64,000 bases of DNA from Sphingobium sp. Cam5-1. GTDB taxonomy: Bacteria; Pseudomonadota; Alphaproteobacteria; Sphingomonadales; Sphingomonadaceae. Below the pieces are notes generated by a model. The model was not told where the DNA came from, did not search any database, and saw only the letters and a program-made list of their open reading frames with translations. A program made the translations under genes and the position numbers. Positions 54,708 to 62,083 of the stretch are shown here, in pieces (position 1 is the stretch's first letter; each line of letters begins with the position of its first letter). The stretch is taken from NCBI RefSeq assembly GCF_015693305.1, contig NZ_CP065139.1, positions 558,001 to 622,000 on the forward strand, read 5' to 3'.

Positions 54708-57233
54708 TCAGAATGCGTACCGCGCACGCACACCGTACATTCTTGGTTCCCCGTACAAAGAGTTGGAGAAAAGCAGTGTCTCATGGAGATTGCTGTTCCC
54801 CACGCGGTAGAGTTTGTTTGTAAGATTTGTGGCATAGAGACCCAGATCGAGGCCGCTGCCCGCGACCTTTCGCCAGTCCATCGACAAGTTCAATATGCCA
54901 TAGGGCTCCAGCACTGAATCAGGTTGGCCCGGCAAAACCAAAGCCGTCGATGTATCCTGTGCCGAAGTGTGCGAATAGTTCAGGAAGAACGCCAGCATTC
55001 CCAGATTATCGCCGAGTGACTGCTCGGCTGAGACATGGAAACTATAGATATAAGGTGCCACGAACTGGAATGGCTGGCATTTCAGGTTAGCGGTTGCGCC
55101 AGGCTGGATTACGCCCCCGCTGCAATCCGCCGTCGCGACATTTGCCGTGAATTCATACTGCTTGTACTTGGCGTCGGTATAGCTGAACGTGCCCCCGATT
55201 TCGACGCCTCGGATCGGCCGGATCGATGCATCCACTTCCACGCCCTGTATCCGGGCGGTCGCCCCAAAAACCCTGGCTCCGACGCCATTGGTGGCTGGAT
55301 TGAAATCACCGCCCGCGCGCTGAATGTTGGAATAGTTCAGATAATAATAGGCTGCGTTAAGTCGGGTAGGCATGCCGGCAACCTTAACATCGGACTTGAA
55401 CCCACCTTCGTAAGAAGTGACGGTTTCAGGCGGGAAGGTCGCCGAATTCGCGAAAACCGCATTGCTGTTAAAGCCGCCTGCCTTGTAGCCGCGACTGACT
55501 TTTGCGTACAGCAGGAGTTCGGGCGAGACGCGATAGTCGGCGCCGATTGTCCATGTCGGCCTGCTGGTCTTGAGCGTAGCGCCGAACGCGCAGTCTTGAG
55601 CCGGACTGGTCACGTCGATCGCTGGATTAAGGGTGCATCGAATAGTACCAGGCAGATCTGCGGGGTTGGAACTTGGGCCATAGGCATAGGCAGCACCAGC
55701 AACCTTATCCCAAGTGTTACGGATGCCCCCAGTCAGTCTCAGACGGTCCAGCGCCGGTGTCAGCAGACCCAAATCCAAGGTAGCCTGCGCATAAATGGCC
55801 TTGGAATTGTTCTTCACTGAATAGCCCTGAACGCTGGGCGGGCAAAAGCCAGTGAAGGCAGCCGGACAGAAGCCGATGTAACTGACTTCCTGCGGATTTA
55901 TGGGTCGCTGGTCAAACAAGAATGCGCCGACGGTGACTTCCAGCTTCTTGTCGAGAAAACTGCCTTGAAGCTGAATTTCTTCAGTAATCTGCCGGAAATC
56001 GTCGAGCGGCCGGACATCGGCGGTATTTGCATAAACCAGCGGCGTTCCGTCGCCAGGCAGTGTAACCTGGCCAGGTGCGGGAAGCCGGGCCGTGTTGTCA
56101 TCTTCAGCCTGAAGCACGGTAGCATCCGGGTCAGAGCCATAGATGGTACGATACCGTTGATAGCTGGCAATGTTACGCAGCGTGAGCTCGTCACTGACGT
56201 CGAAAGTCGTCGTGTTAGTGGCACCCCATGTTCTGGTACGAGAGAAGGCATCGTTGCTGAATGCCGTCCGGCGGGGACCTAACGCGTCCGCATTGGCCGT
56301 CGCGGCGCGGTATACGTCGCATGACGCAATCACACCCGGCACCGTCGGCCCTTCATAGCAAAGGCCGTAAGCCGTCAGCCCTTCGATGTTGAAACCACGG
56401 TGAATGAGCCCCGTCCCGTTATTTTTCGAGTTCGAGCCATACAACATGGTATAATTTTCGAACCGCTCGCTCGGACGAAGTGTCAGCCCTATGCGGCCCG
56501 AATACCAATGCAAATTGTCCCGGTCCTTGTTCCAGACAACATCGCGGGTATATCCATCCCGGTCCTGATAGGCGCCCGCAACACGCAGCAAGACTTTATC
56601 ATCAACGATCGGAACATTAACCGCGCCTTCAAATTGGCGATTGTCATAATTGCCGATGCGAGCATCCACATAGCCTTCAAATTCATTTGTCGGCTTGTGG
56701 GGAACAAGAAGCACAGCGCCGCCAGTGGTGTTCCGGCCAAACAGGGTGCCCTGCGGACCATTGAGCACCTGCAAATTTTCAAGATCGACGAAGTTGCCCG
56801 CGCCGCCCTGCTGATTGGCTGAAATGGCTGCCGGGAGCGGGACTTCATTGAGGTATACGACGACGCCGGGCGACGCCTGGAACGTCGAGCCTTGACCGCG
56901 GATCGTAAAGACCTGCGCCTCGCGATTGGACGCGCCATTGTTGCCGACTACGAGGGAAGGAACCGACGCCTGAAGGTCTTGAGCCTGGGTAATATTCTGC
57001 TGCTGCAAACGCTGCGGTGAGAAGACGGCAAGGGAGATGGGGACATCCTGCGCCCGCTCCTCACGGCGCTGCGCGGTAACGACAATTTCATGGCCCGGTT
57101 CGGCATAGGGACGCGCAGCTGCGGCCTCTGACGCATCGACCTGACCCAGGGCCGCGCCGCTCCACACAGGAACCAGGATAGCAGTTGCGCAGACCAACTT
57201 CGAACGTGTGGAGTTCTTCATCTTCCGGCTCAT
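54708..57233 (-). CDS. TonB-dependent outer-membrane receptor 2
   Basis: An 841-residue receptor with signal peptide (about 1-30, ending ALGQ), TonB box EIVVTA (about 48-53), plug with FTIRGQG and NGPQGTLFGRNTTGG, and a beta-barrel that ends in ARYAF, the required terminal Phe. It is a paralog of receptor 1 over its whole length. It should import the compound metabolised by the PhyH and LLM oxygenases coded downstream. GGGGGAAGAT before the ATG is a good ribosome site. The promoter at 57299-57350 carries two GTTGA-N6-TCAAC operators. Confidence 0.95.
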   Translation of the reverse strand: MSRKMKNSTRSKLVCATAILVPVWSGAALGQVDASEAAAARPYAEPGHEIVVTAQRREERAQDVPISLAVFSPQRLQQQNITQAQDLQASVPSLVVGNNGASNREAQVFTIRGQGSTFQASPGVVVYLNEVPLPAAISANQQGGAGNFVDLENLQVLNGPQGTLFGRNTTGGAVLLVPHKPTNEFEGYVDARIGNYDNRQFEGAVNVPIVDDKVLLRVAGAYQDRDGYTRDVVWNKDRDNLHWYSGRIGLTLRPSERFENYTMLYGSNSKNNGTGLIHRGFNIEGLTAYGLCYEGPTVPGVIASCDVYRAATANADALGPRRTAFSNDAFSRTRTWGATNTTTFDVSDELTLRNIASYQRYRTIYGSDPDATVLQAEDDNTARLPAPGQVTLPGDGTPLVYANTADVRPLDDFRQITEEIQLQGSFLDKKLEVTVGAFLFDQRPINPQEVSYIGFCPAAFTGFCPPSVQGYSVKNNSKAIYAQATLDLGLLTPALDRLRLTGGIRNTWDKVAGAAYAYGPSSNPADLPGTIRCTLNPAIDVTSPAQDCAFGATLKTSRPTWTIGADYRVSPELLLYAKVSRGYKAGGFNSNAVFANSATFPPETVTSYEGGFKSDVKVAGMPTRLNAAYYYLNYSNIQRAGGDFNPATNGVGARVFGATARIQGVEVDASIRPIRGVEIGGTFSYTDAKYKQYEFTANVATADCSGGVIQPGATANLKCQPFQFVAPYIYSFHVSAEQSLGDNLGMLAFFLNYSHTSAQDTSTALVLPGQPDSVLEPYGILNLSMDWRKVAGSGLDLGLYATNLTNKLYRVGNSNLHETLLFSNSLYGEPRMYGVRARYAF

Positions 57234-57298
57234 ATCTTCCCCCTCTCAAACGGCTTGCTCGAAGACGCACGCATCAACGGCACCCCTAATTTTCTATT

Positions 57299-57350
57299 GT
57301 TGATTTTCTTCAACATGTGGCAATGTTGATCTGTTTCAACCTTCTGTCAA
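57299..57350 (-). promoter_or_regulatory. Promoter with tandem GTTGA-N6-TCAAC operators before TonB receptor 2
   Basis: Two exact palindromes, 57299-57314 (extended to TGTTGA-N6-TCAACA) and 57325-57340, repeat with a 26-bp period. On the minus strand TTGACA (57350-57345) lies four bases from the outer operator; a weak -10 (AACATT) follows 17 bases later inside the operator region. A repressor bound here would block RNA polymerase. The same arrangement is found at PhyH3. Confidence 0.8.
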
Positions 57351-57582
57351 GCGCTTTTCCAGATGATCTGGCAGCGCATCCAGAGGGCCAGAACCACGCC
57401 TTATCGACCGTCGTTTTTGGCCTATAAAGCTGAACTTAAACACAATTCTCAGTGATACGCGCTCATGACTTTCGAATGACCGAGCGGGCAAGAGGCTTGG
57501 CAAAAGCGATGTAGGCTTTCGCGAGATGGGCAATCAGGAGCGGCGAGCTTACGATGTCAACACAGTCGCCGCCCGGATGACG
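57351..57582. other. Intergenic stretch between promoter and PhyH3 end
   Basis: No gene recognised. This 232-bp part, with the operator region below it, separates the PhyH3 stop from TonB receptor 2. No terminator hairpin with a T-run was found for PhyH3. Confidence 0.5.
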
Positions 57583-58377
57583 CTACACCTGCTTTAATGC
57601 CTCCAGCGGATCTTTCTGTGCCCCAGCATGCCCATATCCAAATCCGATCTGATATCCCATCAGCTTCAGAAGATCATCCGGCAGTGTCCGTGCAATATCC
57701 TGAGAGCAGGCGAGGAATTGATTCTCTTCCTGCCGGACCCAGCCCACGCAATAGTTGATAGACTGGGCACGACGAACCTCTGTCGATTGATTACTCCCGC
57801 CCGCATGCCATAATTTGCTTGTGAAGATCATCACTGAACCACGGCGCATCTCTGCCGGTAATGTGTCTTCCATCTGATACTCGGCCCGAGGGCGAGCATG
57901 GCTGCCGGGGACAACGCGCGTCGCTCCATTTTCTTCGGTAAAATCGGTCAGTGCCCATAATGTATTGCACGAAACGAGATAATCGTCAGGGAACGGAAAG
58001 CTGTCAAAGGTCAGTTCATCCTGATGTATATATTGCGCTGGACAGCCCGGCCTCAATGAGATCATTTCCGTTGCGCCGAGTTGGACAACCGAAGCATGAC
58101 TCAGGATGTTTCTGACCGTCCCGAGAACCAAGGGATTCATGACGAGGCCTCGCCCAGCCGGTGACCGGGCGATCAGATTCCCGACACGTTGGGATCCATT
58201 GCCGAACCATTCATTCTCGCTGAACGGGGTCTCGTCGATATAGGGCTGCATGTCGGCCAGAATTTGGTCAATAACGGCACCGGGCACCAGTTCGTCTATA
58301 ATGACATGGCCATGTTCCCGGATCACCTTCGTCGCTTCCTCGACGGTCGCGATATTGGGCAAATGTTGAATCTTCAT
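57583..58377 (-). CDS. Phytanoyl-CoA dioxygenase (PhyH) family protein 3
   Basis: A 264-residue Fe(II)/2-oxoglutarate oxygenase. The triad is H118 and D120 (YIHQDELTF) and H191 (KLWHAGGSNQ). ENGATRVVPGSHARPR is the family hallmark. AGGAG lies seven bases before the ATG. The gene is transcribed separately from TonB receptor 2 but its promoter carries the same tandem operator pair. Its leader is long (more than 200 bases from the promoter to the ATG). Confidence 0.92.
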   Translation of the reverse strand: MKIQHLPNIATVEEATKVIREHGHVIIDELVPGAVIDQILADMQPYIDETPFSENEWFGNGSQRVGNLIARSPAGRGLVMNPLVLGTVRNILSHASVVQLGATEMISLRPGCPAQYIHQDELTFDSFPFPDDYLVSCNTLWALTDFTEENGATRVVPGSHARPRAEYQMEDTLPAEMRRGSVMIFTSKLWHAGGSNQSTEVRRAQSINYCVGWVRQEENQFLACSQDIARTLPDDLLKLMGYQIGFGYGHAGAQKDPLEALKQV

Positions 58378-58590
58378 CCGACACTCCTAAAATCAAAGTC
58401 ATTGGGCTGCCCAGCAGGGGCGCCCTCAGTTGCTAGTTCCGTTGCCCAGACCACCTAAGTGGGCAGTGGAACCGCATGAATCTTCTGCGCCAGTCACCGC
58501 GTGGGGGCCAAAAGAGCGAAACTGCTCAGCATCAGATATTCCGCCGCCTTCCCCTCTTCCGCGCCGCAGCAGGCGAGACTCACCCTCACA
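58378..58590 (-). other. Long 5' leader of PhyH3
   Basis: A 213-base untranslated stretch between the promoter and the PhyH3 start. It contains the dyad TGCCCA/TGGGCA (58443-58448 with 58460-58465), which competes with an inner CCAC/GTGG hairpin. No known riboswitch was recognised and no convincing short gene was seen. Confidence 0.4.
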
Positions 58591-58651
58591 TGCACCAATG
58601 TTGATATTTCTCAACATTGGTGCATGTTGAATCTTTTCAACTTTATGTCAA
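58591..58651 (-). promoter_or_regulatory. Promoter with 34-bp perfect palindrome and tandem operators before PhyH3
   Basis: GTTGA-N6-TCAAC occurs at 58600-58615 and 58626-58641, again with a 26-bp period. The first is the core of a perfect palindrome with 14-base arms (58591-58604 and 58611-58624) around six bases. TTGACA on the minus strand (58651-58646) lies four bases from the outer site, exactly as at TonB receptor 2. Confidence 0.82.
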
Positions 58652-58659
58652 GGTGCTTT

Positions 58660-58923
58660 TGGGGAGAGGAAGGCGCCATTTCCGGCCTGGGTTTTTCGCA
58701 GGCGCGCTAACGTCGCTCGCTCACCCCGCGATACGGCGAGCGCAAGGAAGTATATGTTCCGATAATAGAAACGGCATGCCTCGACTGCCGTTGCCAGCCA
58801 GACGCGCGAAGAAGCTAAGCAGGTATCGCCACGATTAAAGGTCTATAAGGCGCGCATAGCTTTGACGTTGCGCGCCTCTACCAGCGCATAGTTTATCGTG
58901 ATTAGGGCGATGCCCAAGTAAGA
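58660..58923. other. 264-bp intergenic region
   Basis: Between the PhyH3 promoter and the TetR stop. No gene, repeat or terminator recognised. Confidence 0.5.
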
Positions 58924-59652
58924 CTATCGACCTTTTCGAACGACCGGTGGTCGCTCATCTCCATTCACTGCGTCGGCACAAGCTTTAAACCGCTGCATGT
59001 CTTCGGAAGTGATCGTTTTCACCATGTTGATAAGCGAATGGGCCGCGATCGCTTTCATAAGGGGCAATTTCGCTCTCCATGGTTTGCCATATCCGGCAAG
59101 CACCGTACTCCCCTCCATGGCCGCATTGATGAAGAGTGATAAAGCTTCGACTTCATCCTCTTTCAGGGAAGGATTGAGCTGCTTTACGAACGATCCAATC
59201 AGTTTATGGACATAGTCATACAGAACCTCCATCCGGTCGGCCACAAATTCATTGTGATTGCTCATGGCCCAAAGCTCTGTCAGGATATGCGTAGTGCCTT
59301 TAGCTTTCGCGCCTTCCATTGTACCGGTAATGACAAGAGCAAGGGCTTCTTCGGCTGGCATATGTGATTCATAGACACGGAATTTCAGAAGCTCTTCGCC
59401 CGTGTCCAGAATTTCGTGAAGAAGCAGTTGAACAAGCATTTCCTTACGAGGAAAATGGCGAGTAACATTGCCGATCTGCAAATTGCACTCTTCGGCGATC
59501 CGCTTCAATGTGAAGGCCGAAGACCCCTCTTCGATCAAGACGTGAACTGCGGCGCGGAGGATTTTGTCGACGGTCTTCGAACCGCGCGAAGATTTGCCCG
59601 GACGCACGATGCCGAGGTCCATCGAAAGGTCATTTTCTTTGATTTCGTCCAT
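58924..59652 (-). CDS. TetR family transcriptional regulator (candidate repressor of the GTTGA regulon)
   Basis: A 242-residue TetR protein. The HTH (about 25-75) has AAVHVLIEEGSSAFTLKRIA and ECNLQIGNVTRHFPRKEML. The C-terminal domain begins near residue 85 (LHEILDTGEELLKFRVYESH) and carries no known ligand signature. It is the regulator closest to the two tandem operators (about 0.3 and 1.6 kb away) and has the same orientation as the target genes; the assignment as their repressor is inference. No copy of the motif was seen in its own upstream region. Confidence 0.88.
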   Translation of the reverse strand: MDEIKENDLSMDLGIVRPGKSSRGSKTVDKILRAAVHVLIEEGSSAFTLKRIAEECNLQIGNVTRHFPRKEMLVQLLLHEILDTGEELLKFRVYESHMPAEEALALVITGTMEGAKAKGTTHILTELWAMSNHNEFVADRMEVLYDYVHKLIGSFVKQLNPSLKEDEVEALSLFINAAMEGSTVLAGYGKPWRAKLPLMKAIAAHSLINMVKTITSEDMQRFKACADAVNGDERPPVVRKGR

Positions 59653-59739
59653 GGCCTTTCCTAGTCCGCGCCAGTGCGACCGATCAAGGCCTTGACAAGA
59701 TGTTCAGTATACAAGGGAAAAACCTCGTCGGCACAAGCG

Positions 59740-60681
59740 TTAAACCCGCGTGGAATGGCCGGTCATTTCCTCCGTCATATCCCATAGCCTCCTGGCGGCA
59801 TCCATGTCTTGACCGGAAGGCTTAACCTTGGCCGGTGCTGGTGGGCCTTTCATCTCACCGAAACCAGCCGGTCCATAGAAGCCCCCGCCTTCTGCTTCCG
59901 GTGCGGCTGCTGCATATAGTGTCGGGAGGGCGCCCGCCGAAGCGTGCTGGCCGAAGAAGGGCAGCACAATCGACAGGGTCGCGCTGACCACATGGTCTCC
60001 CAACCGGAAATTGCCGAGTTGTTTGCGACTTGCACCGATGGAGGTGCGCGCAACGCCCGGGTGGACAGCAATGCTCCTGATGTTGCTGCCCGCCTCATCA
60101 AGCCTGCGCTGGAGTTCGCGCGCGAAGAGCAGGTTGGCTAATTTCGTCTGATTATATGCGCGATCCGAACGATAGCCCTGTTCCATTTGCAGGTCGTTCC
60201 AATCGAACCAGCCCATGCCATGGACGAGGCTGGAGACGGTGACCACCCGTGCTGCTGGAGCCTTTTCAAGCGACGGCAACAACAAGGATGTCAGGGTGAA
60301 GTGAGCCAGATGTCCGATGGCGAAGGTCAGTTCGAAACCGTCCTGGGAGGTCCGACGCTCACTGATCGGCTGAATGCCCGCATTATTCACAAGGACGTCG
60401 ATAGGATTCCCTTCCGAGATCAGATCGGCTGCAAAGTCTCGAACCATCGCCAGAGAGCTGAGATCAACCCGCCTGAATTCAGCCGCCGAGGGGGAGCAGG
60501 ACGCGTTGATCTTGGCAACGGCGGCGCTACCTGCCTCTTCGTTTCGATCCGCCACGATTACCCTGGCCCCTTTTGCGGCCAGTCCTCGGGCCGCCTCGAA
60601 GCCAATCCCGCTCGCACCACCCGTGATCAGGATCAGCTTTCCCGATAAGTCGGGAATAAGCTCTTCTGTCCATCCGCCCAC
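59740..60681 (-). CDS. SDR family oxidoreductase (protochlorophyllide reductase-like group)
   Basis: A 313-residue SDR of the group with retinol dehydrogenase/protochlorophyllide reductase-like members: PDLSGKLILITGGASGIG (cofactor loop about 16-23), NNAG, catalytic VTVSSLVH and YNQTK, HPGVARTSIG, and a C-terminal tail with WDMTEEMTG. A GTG at 60681 is taken as start since GGGAG lies six bases upstream and the mature N-terminus VGGWTEELIPDLSGK matches relatives; longer frames upstream have no ribosome site. Divergent from the OYE-like gene, with a perfect 7-1-7 palindrome between them. Confidence 0.82.
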   Translation of the reverse strand: MGGWTEELIPDLSGKLILITGGASGIGFEAARGLAAKGARVIVADRNEEAGSAAVAKINASCSPSAAEFRRVDLSSLAMVRDFAADLISEGNPIDVLVNNAGIQPISERRTSQDGFELTFAIGHLAHFTLTSLLLPSLEKAPAARVVTVSSLVHGMGWFDWNDLQMEQGYRSDRAYNQTKLANLLFARELQRRLDEAGSNIRSIAVHPGVARTSIGASRKQLGNFRLGDHVVSATLSIVLPFFGQHASAGALPTLYAAAAPEAEGGGFYGPAGFGEMKGPPAPAKVKPSGQDMDAARRLWDMTEEMTGHSTRV

Positions 60682-60730
60682 GATCTGCTCCCATGCCCCT
60701 CGCGCCGAAGCGCTGTCATAAACCGACTGT

Positions 60731-60745
60731 CCGTTACAGTAACGG
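60731..60745. promoter_or_regulatory. Operator candidate CCGTTAC-A-GTAACGG
   Basis: A perfect 7-1-7 palindrome midway in the 94-bp gap between the divergent SDR (start 60681) and OYE-like gene (start 60776). Position and symmetry suit a dimeric repressor controlling both. It differs from the GTTGA-N6-TCAAC motif. Confidence 0.6.
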
Positions 60746-60775
60746 TGGCTGAAATGGGAATAAGAGAAACAACCT

Positions 60776-62047
60776 ATGGCGATTACGCGCATTGAGAAGT
60801 ACAACGCGCGTATGACTAATGCTTTCGCCCCCTTCACCCTCGGCCCCATCAACGTGCCAAACCGGTTCATCAGGTCGGGTGCGAATGAAATGATGACCTA
60901 TCAATCGAGCCCGACCCGCTCGCTACTTGAGTTTCATCGCCGTATCGCCGCGGGTGGGACTGGCATGACAACTCTGGCCTATGTGGCGGTATCTCCGGAC
61001 GGTCGTACGTTTGAAGGCCAAGGCGTCATGTCGCGGGCGTCGCTGCCTCATTACGCGGCCATCGCCGACGCCGTTCATGCGGAAGGCGGGAAGGTTTCGG
61101 CGCAGATCACGCATGCGGGCAGCTTCGTTAACCATCGCCAACTGTCCACCTCACGCGCCATGTCGGCAAGCGGTGGAATTGACCAGATGGGGATTATGAT
61201 AGGGCGCTGGTTCCAGCGTGCAATGACCCCGGCAGACATGGCGCAGGTGCGCCAGGAGTTTGTATCCGCCGCACTCCTCGCGCGGGAAGGGGGCTTCGAC
61301 GCGGTCGAGCTGCACATGGGACACGGCTATCTGCTTAACCAGTTCATTTCGCCGTTGTCGAACAAGCGCACCGATGACTATGGCGGCTCCGCTGAAAAGC
61401 GAGCGCGTTTTCCGGCCGAAATACTGTCCGCCGTGAAGGACGCGGTCGGGGGCGACCTGGCTGTACTGGCCAAGATCAACCTCTATGATGGGGTTAAGAA
61501 GGGCGCTACCGTCGATGATGCAATCGTGACGGCACGGGTACTCGAAAAAGCTGGCGCGGACATGCTGATACTATCGGGGGGCCGGAACATCGAATCGCCG
61601 TGGGCGATCTTCAACAGCTCCTTGCCCCTGGACGACATGTCAAAGCTGGAATCCGGCTTGGCATACCGGTTGCAAATGATGGCGCTCAAAGCGATGACGC
61701 CGAAAAATATCCGTTTCTCGGAGCTTTACTTTCTGGAGGCGGCACGACGCGTACGCGCCGCTGTTGGCTGCGGCCTCGGCTATGTGGGCGGCGTGTTGTC
61801 AATGAATAACGCGCAACAGGTACTTGATGAAGGCTTTGACGCCGTCGTGATGGCTCGGGCGCTGGTTCATGATCCCGCTATCGTCAACCGCTTCCGCGAA
61901 GATCATTCGCACCACAGCGCCTGTGACTCCTGTAACCGATGCGTGGCCTTGATGTACACACCATCGGGCACCCACTGCGCACTCAGCAATAATGTCCTTC
62001 CACCAGAATGGAACCGCGTGCCTGCGGCAGAGGTAGCGGCATGCTGA
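60776..62047 (+). CDS. Old-yellow-enzyme-family NADH:flavin oxidoreductase
   Basis: A 423-residue FMN-containing TIM barrel: LGPINVPNRFIRSGANEM, QITHAGS, VELHMGHGYLLNQFISPLSNKRTDDYGGS, and LARALVHDP-type region (here VVMARALVHDPAIV). The C-terminus carries CDSCNRC followed 12 residues later by Cys, resembling the 4Fe-4S binding cysteines of dienoyl-CoA reductase-like enzymes but without their FAD/NADPH domain. It probably reduces an activated C=C bond. ATG 60812 is another possible start, closer to the conserved barrel entry. Confidence 0.85.
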   Translation: MAITRIEKYNARMTNAFAPFTLGPINVPNRFIRSGANEMMTYQSSPTRSLLEFHRRIAAGGTGMTTLAYVAVSPDGRTFEGQGVMSRASLPHYAAIADAVHAEGGKVSAQITHAGSFVNHRQLSTSRAMSASGGIDQMGIMIGRWFQRAMTPADMAQVRQEFVSAALLAREGGFDAVELHMGHGYLLNQFISPLSNKRTDDYGGSAEKRARFPAEILSAVKDAVGGDLAVLAKINLYDGVKKGATVDDAIVTARVLEKAGADMLILSGGRNIESPWAIFNSSLPLDDMSKLESGLAYRLQMMALKAMTPKNIRFSELYFLEAARRVRAAVGCGLGYVGGVLSMNNAQQVLDEGFDAVVMARALVHDPAIVNRFREDHSHHSACDSCNRCVALMYTPSGTHCALSNNVLPPEWNRVPAAEVAAC

Positions 62048-62083
62048 CGGTTAGCCGACCATCACGGATGTTCTAAGTCCTTT

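Noticed and set aside
58443..58465. Competing hairpins in the PhyH3 leader as a riboswitch or attenuator
   Set aside because: Short stems, no T-run, no known aptamer pattern and no leader peptide with a biased codon run.
58426..58617. A short open frame upstream of PhyH3 on the minus strand
   Set aside because: It would start inside the operator palindrome, near or upstream of the expected transcript start; low-complexity Gly/Arg product.
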